A DNA stretch of 64,000 nt from the NCBI GenBank assembly GCA_003254925.1, contig QANZ01049188.1, forward strand, positions 344,093 to 408,092, given 5' to 3'. The translations under genes were made by a program, and so were the position numbers. The notes beneath the pieces were generated by a model. That model had not been told where the DNA came from and ran no database searches. It saw nothing but the letters and a program-made list of their open reading frames with translations. This stretch comes from Chamaecrista fasciculata. Lineage: Eukaryota; Streptophyta; Magnoliopsida; Fabales; Fabaceae. Shown here piece after piece: positions 21,701-34,378 of this stretch. Each line of letters starts with the position of its first letter. Within the stretch, counting starts at the first letter, position 1.

Positions 21701-24700
21701 TGCTTTGAAGGATGCTGAGAAGCTTGTAGACCTCCGAAGTAATTCTGTAAAACCATACCTTTTAAAGGCTAATGCACTTTTTCTGGTAAGCATTCCTTTA
21801 TGGTGAATCTTGTACAAATATGTGCCCTTCATTTTCTTATTTGGATGTGTGCTTTATTTATTCAGAAATGTAGTGTGTATAGGTGGGCAATTTTAAGTGT
21901 TTTTTTTTCTTAAGAGGCTGCCTGGCTTTTTAGATGGGATTGTTTATTATTCAGTGTCATTAGTTGAGATGGTTACCCTACTGAGGGTCTTAAGCTACTT
22001 GATGGGCCTAGGGAGTCAAGTGAGTGGAAAACCTATAAGAGAAGAAACAAGGATGGGCCTAAGATAATTGGGCCAGCACCAAATCAGTCCCTGAGTGAGA
22101 AAAAGAAAGGAAAAGGGGTAGTGATCAGTACGGAGAGTGGGGACAACATTGCATAACGTTTTCTGACACCTTAGTGGAGGTTTGGGTCTGCTGTGTGTGT
22201 GTGAGTGCATGCTGTATTTGTTAGGAGGGTCGTGGTTAGGGGATTCATTGAGGAAATTGGTAGGGAAACCTTTGGGAGAGTCTGGCCTCTCGAATGTCCA
22301 GTTTATGTTATGTTTTCTGTCAAGTTGTTTCTATTTGCTGTGTTTTCTTGGTGAATGTCCTGTATTGGCTGATTTGGGGCTGTTATATTTGTGTTAATGG
22401 ATTATAGGACTGTGTTTTAGTCCTTTTGAGAGTATTCAGTGCAGAAATTCCTATCACTACTTAACTAGGTACTCTAATGAATGCCAAGTATAGAGTTAGA
22501 CATCAGGGTTGTTTTGGTGATTCAGGGGTAATATGTTAGAACCCCAGAATAGGGTTAGAGGAAAAAGGACTCAAGGAGGAGAATCTCCATACTTGAGAGG
22601 GAGAGAAAGAGAGAGAATCGGATAGAGAGAGAGAGAGAGAAAGTTTCTGAAATATTTCATATATCATTCACATCCGCATATTACGATCCTAACACACATA
22701 TTTATAATCTTCTTCTATAACGACCATAATGTAACTGCCTATATAATTATAATTATAATTAATAAATAATAGTAACCACCCTTCCTAATAATAATAACCA
22801 CCCCTTATATAATTAATTATTAATTATTAATAATATCAGAACCTAGGATTGTAACATAATATCAGTAGGAGGCAATGGGAGAATTTTTTTTCCAGTGGTT
22901 CTAGTGAGTACCATTAAAATTGGTTTATGCTAATACCATTTTAATTAATTGTTAGTCAAACATACCAGAAATCAATACAGTGAAAATTATTTGATTTTAG
23001 AGAATACTCGTGACATGATTATCATATAATATGGTTTTGTTGTTTTGTGAATATTCTATGGTTACTTTAAGCAGAGTTTCCTACTAGACACATCAAATTA
23101 AGTTTGAGGCAACATTTTGCTTCATAGTGAGTCTGAAGATGCAGAGCATACATGGCATTAAGAGATTGGGTTATGCTAGATGTCTAGGGCTCTCTTTTGT
23201 GTAGGATTTAAGTGTCTAATGATACAAAAGATTATTTCACTTTGTATTTGGTCAGGTTTTTGAACATTATTTCACTCTTATATTAAAATATGGGACTTAA
23301 GCTCTTGATTCTGGGGCCCATTTTCTGCCATGATCCTGAACAAGGAAATTACCCTGATTTGACCTTGTTTTAATTGTCAGCTAGAGAAATATGAAAAGGC
23401 TCGGGATGTTATTCTTTCAGGCCTTCAAATTGATCCATTTAGGTACTGCTGTTGGAACTCTTTTCTTTTTATATTAATTTTTATTCTGTATTACCCTTTT
23501 GGAATTGGTGGAGATTCAGAACATAGGACCTCCGGAATTGTCATTTACTGTACTATGGTATATATTCCACTGATAATTTGGTTTTCATTTCTTTCGTACC
23601 ATGTAGTGATTCTCTGCGGGCTTCACTTAAAAATCTGGAAAGACAATTAGCTAGTTTGGTGGGGACGAGTACTCATGGACAACCAGAGCGCACTGATGAC
23701 TTTGATTGCACTGTTTGCCTGAAGTTGCTATATGAACCTGTCACAACCCCTTGTGGACATTCTTTTTGTCGTTCATGTCTATTTCAGTCAATGGATCACG
23801 GTTGGTACTTAACAGCTGTTGGTTTTATTTTCCTTGGGAACCCATATACTCTATTTCCTGTTGATACATGTCCTATTTGTTAGGCAACAGATGCCCATTG
23901 TGCAGGACAGTTCTTTTTATTAGTCCTGGATCGTGTTCCATCAGGTGAGTTGTCTATGAGATATCACAGCTTTAAACACTTTTGTAATACAGAAAACTGC
24001 AAAATAACTTAAATTAGTGTCTCACTTTACTCATTATAGTTGGAAGTAATATAGACATTCAGCGGTTCAAACCTTGAACTACACTAGGTTGTGTGCTTTT
24101 GACGATCATTGGCACGTATGCCAAATGCATGGCTGCACTTACTTTCTTGAGCAACTTTTCTACACTAATAATGTGATCATTAAGCACAATATGCTAGAAA
24201 AACTGCACGTTTTCAATACCCATTTTGGTAGCTCTAGAAACTTCAAAAAAAAAAAAAACAAACTGTTTAACCTGATAGCCAAATGCAGTATGCTTAAGTT
24301 AGGCTCATGAGGACTTCTCTCTCTGAATTAGGTTTAATATTCTATGCACTGTTCTTTTATGCTTAATTTATGTTCCCGTGGACTCTTTCCAGTGTGACAT
24401 TGAAGAGCATCATACAAAAGAACTTTCCGGAGGAATATGCTGAAAGGAAGAAAGAGCATGACAGTTTGACCAACTTTGGTGTAGATTTGATTCCTCTATT
24501 TGTCATGGATGTTGTCATGCCATGTCAAAAGTTTCCGCTCAATATATTTGAACCACGATATAGACTTATGGTGAGTTGGTCAATGGTTTCTTATGGTCAA
24601 GAATGTAAAACTTCAATTATAACTGAAACATGCTGGTAATTAGTTTTTCTGTTACCTCTATGAAAAGTACTGCATTCTGTTTAGGAAAGTCATATAGCAG

Positions 24701-27700
24701 CTCCAACATGATGCCAGACAGATAGTGCCATCAACACAAATGTTGGTGAGTAGTGGCAAAGTCGGGTTATCATGCAGGGGACTAATTTTTTTTTTATAGG
24801 ATGATGAGAAATGCAACACGTCTATTAGGTATACTAAGGTGAATGATAGAAAATTACGATATGATCATATAAAGATTGTTCTGAAACATTTTTATTTTTA
24901 GTTAACTATATATTTCTTCATATTTTCATATGTAGTTTTCTTCTTCGCAATTAAATAAGGTCATATATAACTCATATACTGTACTTCACATAATTACAAC
25001 ATTTGGTTTTGCTTGGGGCAGAGGTATTGAAAGATAGTTACTAATGATGAGGTGGTTGAAAGTGTGTTTATGTTCTAATATTCAACACGGCATTATATTT
25101 CTAATTTCAATATTTGTTTTCTAAAAAAACAGGTGAGAAGAATAATGGCGGGGAATCATCGGATGGGAATGGTAGATTATTGTCACTGGTCCTTTTCTTT
25201 CCCTTTTTCTGTTGAGGTATATTGGACTGACCAAACCTCTTTGTTACTTGGTGTGGTTTGTCTATTAATCGTGTAGGTTATAATTGATTCTACAACAGGT
25301 TCCTTAGCTGAGTTTGCCTGTGAAGTGGAAATCACAGAGTAGGTGCTTGGTATTTCTTTTCTCCAGGAAAAATTCTTAAATACTTAAATCCACGTTAAAC
25401 ACCTCCTCATGTATGCTATATGTTCCAAATAAATAATTTTTCTATTTGATTGTGTTAGGTGTGAGCCACTTCCAGATGGACGTTTCTACATAGAGGTGAA
25501 TATATAATTGTGATTTCTTAATGTATTTATGTGAACTTAGGTATGATACTTAATTACATTTTGTGAAGAAGTTTGGAAGTAATTTTTGTATTACTTTCAA
25601 GAATTGTCCTGTTTTTTCATCTTTTTGTGAAAGAACTGTATCCTTTTTTTTGTTAATCTATCTTCTAAGAGCGTCTATCTGGTGCAGTTTCTCGTTGATG
25701 TAACTTTATGTTGGAGATATTTGTAGGGTTGTCTAACTTTATGAGCTATAGCATAACTGACATAACATTAATCAGGACTAACCCCACCAGTTGTTTGTGG
25801 AAACTAAAGCTGGAATTTCAGTTAGAATGTAAATGTATATGTACTGATTATATATGATCTGTGTAGCTCGTTCATGGAGTAAAAACGCTTTACTTTGTCA
25901 TGATGATTGTCCACACTATGCATAGTTCTCACAGTGAAGCCGAACTTTTAATCCTATAGCCGACAATATGTTTTACGAAACCGTCGCTACTAAGATTTGG
26001 TAAAATGAAAGGAGTAAGCAACTTTGGCAAAGTTCTAATGTGTTCTTTTAAATATTACTTACTTGAACTTCAGACAACTAGGGACTTTCATAAAATTGTT
26101 CTAAGAGTCGCATATTTGAAGTGCAAACACATCTGAGCTTTTCATTTTTGACATGTGTGAACACTAACATTAGACATCACATAATGCTTCAAAATTGATG
26201 AGCACTTCCTATTTTGTTAGGCAAACGTATCTGTTCTGTATTTGTGTCATTATCCATGCTCAGTGTTCTGCATTATTATTTGGGCTTCCTCAATCTTAAA
26301 TTGGTACTCATAAGTTGTGCAAAATTTCCAGTTAATCTATATTTTTCGGAAGTTCTATAATTTACTTCAACATGCAAGAAATTTCTATTGTGCAGATTGA
26401 AAGTCGCAGGAGATTTCGCATCATCCGCTCTTGGGATCAAGATGGGTATGTTGTCTCTATATGTCATTCAACACAATATCTTGCTGTTACTATGGCTGCT
26501 TTTTTTTAAGGCAAATGGTTTTATCACTTTATGACTTCCAAATGATTTGTACAGGTATCGTGTTGCAGAGGTTGAATGGATACATGATATTATGCCTCCA
26601 GAAGGGACCAGAGAGAGAGAGGATGTAAGTTCACTGCTAATTTGACCATGTATAATGTATGTAAGCTTTCTGCTGTATTAGATAGCATACTTATTCAGGC
26701 CAAAAAAAAAGATAGCATACTTATTTAAACGACCTAGATATAAAAAGCTTGATATATGCTTTGTAGAAGATATTTCCCAAGTTTAAGCAAAGAATTCTGT
26801 AGTATGTTTTATGGAAACAAAATCATGATTATTGGGGCAAGAGTTTTCTTTGATTTAGCATATATAGATAACTTTCTTTGTTTATAGATACATTGAACCC
26901 AGTCTTGGCTGAAACTGGTGGCTCTTTTTACTGCTTAACATCAAATCGGAGGAAATTTGATCTGTACTGTGACCAAAATATGAAATAGTTGAACCTTCCT
27001 TAAAAATTGGCTTTTGTTCTCAAATTTTAAAATTACTCAATGCTTCCATTGAAAGTGTTAAGCCGTTGCTATAAGTTTGATGATCCTGTATTCGTTGCAT
27101 CAAGGTAAAAGATTTCCATCTGTCTTATTTCTATGCTTTCACAGTTACAGGAAATGACATGTAAAGCAGCAGAAATGGCTCGATCATGGATAAAAGGAGC
27201 TAAAGAAACAGCAAGAGCAAGACAAGGTAAAACATCGGATCTACAATTAAGTGACTACACATTCACGCACTCACAATTGCCTACTCATGAACAGATAGAT
27301 ATATTGCTCAAAATATTTCCCCGAAACTATATATTATAGGGGTGTGGTATTTTCTGACTGTATTTAGAGGTGTAAGCCAATGGTGATTGATGAGGGGTTT
27401 GGGTAGCTAATACACGGTATTAGGCTCAAATCACTGTTTCATTGTGTACCAAAATAATAAGATTACTATTCTCATTTGCATCATTACAATGGACTATTTC
27501 ACTAGTTAATACAGAATCTCATACAGATCAAAGAAGACTTGAAAAAATCCAGTCTGTTGAAGTGATGATGCCCAGTCTTGGAGACCCAGAGCGCTTCAGT
27601 TTTTGGGTGTGCCTTCTTCATCTTAACTATATATATATATTAATATGTATAACTTGACATTACCTTTTCATCCCATTTTTGTAACTCCAAACTAATGTAT

Positions 27701-28101
27701 GCTTTCCTTGTACTGCAGCTAGCTTCCTTGTCAAAGAGAAGGCCTTCAGAAAGACTGGATCTCCTTCGCTTAAGAGATACTGAAGAGGTAGTAAGCCATT
27801 CTTTAGAAAAAGTACAGTAAAAGAATAAACTGAAATGTCCATGAACACTTCACCACTGTACAATTCAGTCCCTATAGGGACTAAATTGCAATGAGTCATG
27901 AATTTTAGTGACTAAATCAATCATTTCAAAAATTCAAAGACTAAACTAACAATGTCCCTATATAATTTAGAAACTAAATTGATAGTTTAGTCAAAAAGAT
28001 TTAATTGACGTATATTGTTAAATTGGTCTGAGACCTTGCAGAGAATCAGACGTGGACTGATATATCTCCTAGCAGATGAACGATGCTGTAGAAATCAGTA
28101 A
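18793..28101 (+). CDS. TPR-RING-LON protein (LONRF-like E3 ligase), 18 exons, 491 aa
   Basis: Probable ubiquitin ligase. Exons: 18793-18870, 19842-19940, 21325-21407, 21525-21609, 21699-21785, 23381-23442, 23607-23800, 23884-23944, 24393-24570, 25133-25171, 25277-25338, 25459-25495, 26396-26445, 26555-26624, 27145-27226, 27527-27606, 27719-27787, 28042-28101. All are GT-AG with phase kept throughout. Order of domains: TPR-like repeats (about residues 40-170); a C3HC4 RING with Cys199, Cys202, Cys214, His216, Cys219, Cys222, Cys233 and Cys236 (CGHSFC, RCPLC); then a LON substrate-binding domain from IPLFVMDVVMPCQKFPLNIF to the C-terminus. There is no protease domain, so it is not a Lon protease. 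This matches plant relatives of animal LONRF proteins. The substrate is unknown. Introns carry a LINE tail, a solo LTR and a MITE. Confidence 0.93.
20756..20797 (+). mobile_element. LINE 3' tail fragment in RING-LON intron 2
   Basis: ACCTAGTGAGAAAAGGCTT followed by a GTT repeat is nearly identical to the RTE LINE 3' end at about 6846-6876. Only the last 40 or so bases are present, consistent with an extreme 5' truncation at insertion. Confidence 0.7.
22534..22856. mobile_element. Solo LTR in RING-LON intron 5
   Basis: A 323-bp unit starting TGTTAGAACCCC and ending GATTGTAACA is flanked by perfect 5-bp repeats TAATA (22529-22533 and 22857-22861). TG...CA ends with a 5-bp duplication and no internal retroviral sequence indicate a solo LTR left by recombination between the two LTRs. 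It includes a GA microsatellite (about 22600-22645) and AT-rich runs. Orientation is not certain. Confidence 0.85.
27833..28020. mobile_element. MITE-like repeat in RING-LON intron 17
   Basis: Contains TACAATTCAGTCCCTATAGG, GACTAAATTGCAATG and GTCATGAATTTTAGTGAC. The same series of words occurs in reverse orientation at about 56500-56730 in an intron of the kinase gene. It has partial internal inverted symmetry, is non-coding, and has approximate limits. Confidence 0.62.
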
Positions 28102-29396
28102 GACAAGCTGTTGTGTGCTACCATCATTGCTGCAATTCATTTTTTTTTTGGGGGGATAATACGAGGAGGCTACATTGCTGCTATTGATTTTGTCTAGAAA
28201 TTTTGATGTAAAATTCATTTACAAGTTAATTAATATTCTTTGTCCTCAAAAGGCGACACTCAGGTCATTTTTGTTGTAATATAGGGCTGAACCCAGATTT
28301 TTCAATGTATTTATGTACAAAACATTTTCCATTAGTTATATAGTCATATGTCACTTCTGCAGTCCAAACTACTGCTTCATTCAGGTCTTGATTTCCTGGC
28401 CTGCAAATATGAGATCTCAGTATCAGTTGATCTTGTACACTAACAAAAAGCTGTTAAGTATATCATCATTCATCAATAGCAATGATTCCTATGAGCACCG
28501 GACAAAGTATAGATGTAAGAATGATATCCAATTTTTTCCATCTAGACTAAATAGCCCGTCATTTGAATTAATTTAGAGTTGTATATGACACCAAGACAAA
28601 GACTAATGATGGTGATCACCCTTTAACTGATGCAACACAGAACACAAGAAGCATCAGACTACGAACAAGTCATTGTGGCATGCTTTCAATTTAAATATAT
28701 TGGCAACAAATTGACCAAGCACACCAAATACCTTGTCAGGCTATATTACCATTCTATTTTACGTTGTATTTTTAGGCCCTCAGAATCCCAGAATCCTTTT
28801 AAATTTCTAACCCGTGGTCCAAGAAGGAAAAATCCGAAATAGAATAGAAAGGTATACATTATCAAGTAAATTGCTGTAACTGTTTTAGCATTCACAATAA
28901 CATGTCAATCGTGGAACATTTACTAGCAGGTCCAACGAGGTAGCACAATAGAGGTAATGGTGGATCTGACATAAATTTAAAGGAGGGAAAGCTAGGCCGG
29001 TTAAGGAAAAAGTTTATCAGAACTCTAGCTTGAACAGTGCTATTAGAATGCCTCTAAAGTCTAAGCCAGTTCTGCTAGAAGCTTACTTGTCAGCATTGAC
29101 AATCTGAATATCATTTGTTCCTATCCACTCATTCAATCTCATGCTCATCTTAGGCTCAACTATTGACAAAAATAAAAGCCCAACACAAGAAATAAGTCTA
29201 ACCACTATCACTGCTTTTCTGTGCTTAAATCTGAAAAATAAAAAACGTCATAACAAAAAAAAAGTAATGACATAAATAATTTCATAATCACAACATGATA
29301 ATAACGTCTTCTGAGGAGCATTTTGACCTTGCAATATCAACACTTCGTATCAAAACAGAACTATATTCAAGGAACACAAGAGGTGATTAATTAAAT
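28102..29396. other. Intergenic, convergent 3' ends of RING-LON and SPC25
   Basis: Probable 3' UTRs of both neighbours. If SPC25 uses the spliced ending, its last coding bases are 29225-29230 within this stretch. Open frames at 28313-28576 and 28630-28842 lack any recognisable family or coding bias. I see nothing else here. Confidence 0.5.
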
Positions 29397-31541
29397 TCAT
29401 ACCTTCAAACGAGGAGACTGGCGAACAGGTATGGCTGGAGAATTTATCCTTCTTCCAAGGTTTTGTTTCTTGAAATGTCTATTGTTTTCTGTAATTTGAA
29501 CTAAATCTTCATTTTTCTTGGTTGGGGAATCAATTCTGCAGGACGTCAAAGATAACTCCAGAGCAGATGCAGAGATAAAAGCAGATTCTTGATGTTCATT
29601 ATCAAATGCTACAGTCCCTGTTTAGTTGAAATCATAGAAATTGGTATTAAATGCAATCCCTATCATTGAACCAAAATCTACTCATACAGTCAAACAAGAT
29701 AAGTAGATAACTAAATAACACAACGTCGTGTGAGTAATACTTTGAAACTTCAACTCACGTAGGCATGATTCCAGGAAGAAAGAAATGACAGCTATGGTTA
29801 TACAAGATATAATTCTAAACCCAAGACACTAAGCTCCGCCTTCTTTTGCATTCAAGTCAGGACAACGGGTATAAAAAAAGCCACAGTTGTACCTTGTCCA
29901 ACTGCTTCTTGGAACTTTCTCCTCATCACCATGAAAAATTTAAATAGCCCATTTGTCTTGTTTAATTCATGGATCAAATCTTCAGTGTCTTTGAGGGAGG
30001 GCTCACAGTTTAGCACTGAAAGAAGAGAAACAAATTCATATTTTATGAGACATATTGTTACATTGTTCGGAGATCATAAGCAAAACCAAATATGCCACTT
30101 ACTTGTGTAAGTATCATTTTCAGGGCGGATGGTAAAAAAGCACTCCTCATTTGGGTCTTTGACATTAATATTTTTGAAGGTGAATTTCACCCCTAATGAG
30201 CAGAAGAACTTGTTAGGTTATCAAATTAGTGAAGAAGGATAAAGATTGGGCAATATAAAATCATCAATTACCATATCCTTGTTCAACATGGAACCCAAGG
30301 ACCCTATTGTACCATGAGATGGCCTCCTGTATTTCTTCTTTCAGTTCAGTACCATGACATGGACCTTCAGAAGCTGCCAGAGCTTTAGAAAATCAAAGTT
30401 TTCCTCATAATGCATGAAAATCCAGCAAGTAGAAGAATACAATTTCAAGGGAGGGAAAAGTGAGTAAATGATTAAGGAAGGAATTAGATATTCAAAAAAA
30501 ATTCCTCACAGAAACAAGAAATGAATGGAGAAACTATTGTAGACTTGTTAAACATACTTTTGTTATGACAGATATACCTAAGCATAACTAACAGCTAAAC
30601 ATATCAAAGTCTTCAACAGCCACGTTTCATTTGAATAGCAATATCGAAAACAATCTTCTCTTAAAATGATTGACTAGCAGACTAATAGAGCCAATGCAAT
30701 TTAGCTTTCCTCTTCCTCGCTAATCAAAATGAGCACAAAGCAATAAACAGTTACAAGAATGCATACAAAAACAAAAAGTGAAACAGAGTGAACACTAAGC
30801 AAAAGAGTGAACAGCGAACTAGAAGCAAAATTTAGAAACCAACAACAAAGTAATTGTAGTTCGTAAATTCACAAACAGATAACTACCAAGAGAATACTGA
30901 GATAGACTTGAAGCGTATTCGCTACACTTGGTTCTCTGCTCCTGAACACTACTCTTAAGGTCTTCAGTTCTAGCCTTTGCGGAAGCAATAGCGTCCATCA
31001 ACGCCGTACGTTTTGCCTCTTTGCGAGTTTTCACTGTAAGAAAATGCAATTAAAGTGTTGCTAGAGTGAAAGACCCAGTTATCGCTAGATAACTAAAAGC
31101 TAACATGTTCGGTTGTTTGCGACAATTTAATCATTGCAATTTATTACATAGAGAAGTTGGAACTGAAATCCACCAAAATCAAGTTGCAAGGCACGAGAAG
31201 AAGTGTACCTCCCAGTACTTTAACCAAATCATCCTCCGCCTCTCTCAATTTAACTTTAACCTGTTCTAATTTAACTGGCAAAAGATCAAACCACCATCAA
31301 AACCCTAATCTATTATAAGTAACCATAACCTATAAGTCGACGGAAAATGGTGAGAGGACAGCATTTCAAGAGTTGAAGTAAAGCATTAGGGTGTTTGGGA
31401 ATGCTGACCTTGATATTGAGCAGTTTCTTGTGATGTAACCGTGAGAGACTCCAGAGATTCACGAAAAGAAGCGGAAAAGGCATCCATCTTCTGCTCAAGA
31501 GTCGGAATCTCTGTATGGCAAATTGAACGCACTAGCTCCAT
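29397..31541 (-). CDS. SPC25: Kinetochore protein SPC25, 296 aa
   Basis: A subunit of the NDC80 complex, which links kinetochores to spindle microtubules. Exons on the minus strand: 31541-31409, 31274-31209, 31033-30887, 30382-30272, 30192-30103, 30015-29893, 29617-29397; all GT-AG, phases consistent. The start is MELVRSICHTEIPTLEQKMD. A coiled coil follows (KLEQVKVKLREAEDD, RKEAKRTALMDAIASAKAR, DLKSSVQEQRTK). The C-terminal globular (RWD) domain has AISWYNRVLGFHVEQGYGVK and NEECFFTIR, then HELNKTNGLFKF. This order and these motifs match plant SPC25. The last exon either reads through to K-V-stop (29397) or splices at 29402 to a tiny exon at 29230-29225 giving K-I-stop; both give 296 residues. 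The downstream tail (SPAIPVRQSPRLK) is a basic extension. Confidence 0.93.
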
Positions 31542-31668
31542 CTTCGATCGTTCTCGGTCTCTGCTTTTCCTAATTATCTATCTCCTATTTATTTTGCAGA
31601 AATGCGTGGACACTATCACTATGAATATGAATGCCAATTTGCTAATAAGTATCCCGCCATTTTTTATT

Positions 31669-32033
31669 GATCAAAGTGCAAATTTGGTCCTATACCTTTT
31701 CTTGAGTTCTCAATCTGGTTCCATATATTTTTTTGTTACACTTTTGGTCCCTGGGTCAGTTTCCAATTTTGCCCCATATCTATTTTTATTGCAGGTTTGG
31801 TCCCATATTTTTGGGTCAATCGTAGAATTGGTCCTAGCTATATTTTTAGATCAAATGCAGAAGTGGTCCCATATCTTTTTGCAAAGATCTAAGATCAATT
31901 CTGTAACTTGAACAAAAGATATAGGACTAAATTGGGACCTTTTGTAAAGATGAGACCAAAGTGCAACAAAAAAATATACAAGACCAAATTGGGAACTCAG
32001 CAAAAGATATGAGACCAAATTTACATTTTGACC
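31669..32033. mobile_element. Foldback element, family A copy 4, 365 bp
   Basis: The inverted ends GATCAAAGTGCAAATTTGG and CCAAATTTACATTTTGACC pair. A perfect 9-bp direct repeat TTTTTTATT flanks the element (31660-31668 and 32034-32042). Each arm is a series of diverged units around TTTGGTCCCATAT. It is non-coding; the overlapping open frames on both strands (156 and 97 codons) are products of the repeat. It lies about 130 bases upstream of the SPC25 start, in its probable promoter. Confidence 0.85.
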
Positions 32034-32454
32034 TTTTTTATTTGAAAGAAATGTACTTTTTGTACAGATTAGGGCCAAACCGAATATATATCCAGTCAGG
32101 GGTCGCATGTATGTTAGACCGGACCCAACCCGGTCTGATCTCAATGAGACCCTTGTGAGTAGATTTTCTAGCTCTTTTAATTCTTATGCATCAGATGCAT
32201 TCAAATTTGTGAAGATTGAAGGATCAACCCCAATCAGCAGCAATTTGTATTTAATAAATGCAAAACGTGATTCAAGGTAAGAAACCACATCATTTCATGA
32301 CCATTTGGATGAAGTTTTAATGTGGAAAAAAATTAAATGAAAACAGGAGTTTTGTTTCCTTATAAAGCATCATGATCATCACTAGTGTCTAGTGGGGGGC
32401 TGGGGGCCTCACTATTCTCAAACACCCTATAATTTTTTTTTTTTAAAAAAAAAG

Positions 32455-33567
32455 TTTAAAGTACGAATTTGGTCCTGTAACTTTACTCCAGGTCCCAAAT
32501 CAGTTATATAACTTTTTTTGTCTCGAATTTGATTTTGTATCTTTGCTTCAGGTCCCAAATCAGTTTATATCTTTTCTTGTCTCAATTTTGGTTCCATATG
32601 TTTTGAAAACCTCCCACCATTAGGCCTCCGTCCATTTTAAATAACAGTTTAGTCCTGAAAACTTCAAGTCCCTGACTATCAAAATCAAAGTGAAAGAGCA
32701 TCCTTGAAGATTCTCAAACCTTACATCTTGATCCCTAATCCATGAATTCTTCATGAAATGGAATATAAATGCAAAAACAACACAAATTAAAGTAAATGGC
32801 AGAGGGACCAAAACTGAAAACGTAAAAAATTTAAAACCCACCGGAAAATGCCCCAAATTCGTCAAAAAACATACGGAAATCACCGAGAAACTCAAAAACT
32901 CATCCAAAAACCTCAATCGTCAGTTCCTCACTGAAATCTCACTCAAATAATCGTCCTCAAATGCTTTAAGAAAGAATTTTCAAAAATCTCAACTTTTGAG
33001 GAGGGAGGTGATAGAAGGAAGTTTGGATTTTCGAAAATTCTTTCTTAAACCATTTCAGGACGATTATTTGAGTGAAATTTCAGTGAGAATTGGGGTTTTT
33101 GGATGAGTTCTTGAGTTTCTCGATGATTTCCATACGTTTTTTGGCGAGTTTGGGACATTTTCCAATGGGTTTTAAATTTTCTACGTTTTCAGTTTTGGTC
33201 CCTCTATCATTTGCTTTAATTTGTGTTGTTTTTGCATTTCTATTCCATTTCATGAAGAATTCATAGATTAGGGACCAAGATGTAAGGTTTGAGAATCTTC
33301 AGGGATGTTCTTTCACTTTCATTTTGATAGTCAGGGACTAAAGTGAAAGGGACTTGAAGTTTTCAAGACTAAACTATAATTTAAAATGGATGGAGGACTA
33401 ACGGTGGGAGGTTTTCAAAACATATGAGACCAAAACTGAGACTAGAAAAGATATATGACTGATTTGGGATCTAAAGTAAAGATAAAGGATTAAATTCGAG
33501 ACAAAAAAAAGTTATAAGACTGATTTGAGACCTGGAGCAAAGTTACAGTACCAAATTCGTACTTTGG
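32455..33567. mobile_element. Foldback element, family D, 1.1 kb near-perfect hairpin
   Basis: The left end TTTAAAGTACGAATTTGG is mirrored by CCAAATTCGTACTTTGGA at the right. The arms are about 500 bp each and highly similar. For example, GAAAGAATTTTCAAAAATC near 32970 pairs with GATTTTCGAAAATTCTTTC near 33030, and the CATGAAGAATTCAT words also mirror each other. The loop is very short (about 33000-33020). A-runs flank both sides, so no duplication can be read. The outer arms carry the TTGGTCC-type units. No protein is encoded. Confidence 0.8.
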
Positions 33568-34378
33568 AAAAAAAAAAAAAAAGAGCTGAATTTGATACTC
33601 TTCTTTTTCAAATGAAAAATTCATAATTTGATCCGGATACTTTTTAGTTTTTTCCTCTAGTCCCAAAAGCTCTCAGAAAGTTTCAATTTTTTTAAAGAAA
33701 AAACTGAAGTAGTTTGAGTCTATCAATTTACACAATTTCAGTTAACAAAATTTGATGGTATTGGAATNATGAAAAGCCTCTAAATAGCATGGTATGAATT
33801 GGTCCGATCAGTAATATATATGAGTACTAATATTCTCTTCACTACTTGGCTACTTTCTGCTAAACTAAAGAAGTGTCAACTGAAAACGTAGCTCATATTT
33901 AAACCAATTTCCAGCAAAGTTTACAGCAGATTTGTTGGTTTTGCCTTCCCAAACTTCCATTTTTCTAATGTGTTTCTTGTGAACTAATTAAGAGAACCCT
34001 TAAATCGTATATTAAAGTGTACAAAATAGTTGGTTTATTTTTTTACTTTATCACTGAAGGTCAAAACCATCTTTATAGTTTAAAAAGAATTGAAAGAATG
34101 TTTATTCATTTCGGGTGACATTCGTTAGCAGTTCTATTAATCATGCTAAATTAAGGGTAAAAATTATTTAAATGTATGCCAATAGTGTTTGAAAAATTAG
34201 AAAATTTCTTGATGTCAAATTTTAATTTTGAAAGAGGTTTTGTTGCTTGGTATGGGAATCCCATTTTTCACTCAATAAAATTTTCCATTTGTTGAAAAAC
34301 ACGAACTTCCGTTAGATTATTATTTTTAGTTACATTATGGATGTTATTGGTATATAGTAAACAAAATGCCATGCTTGG

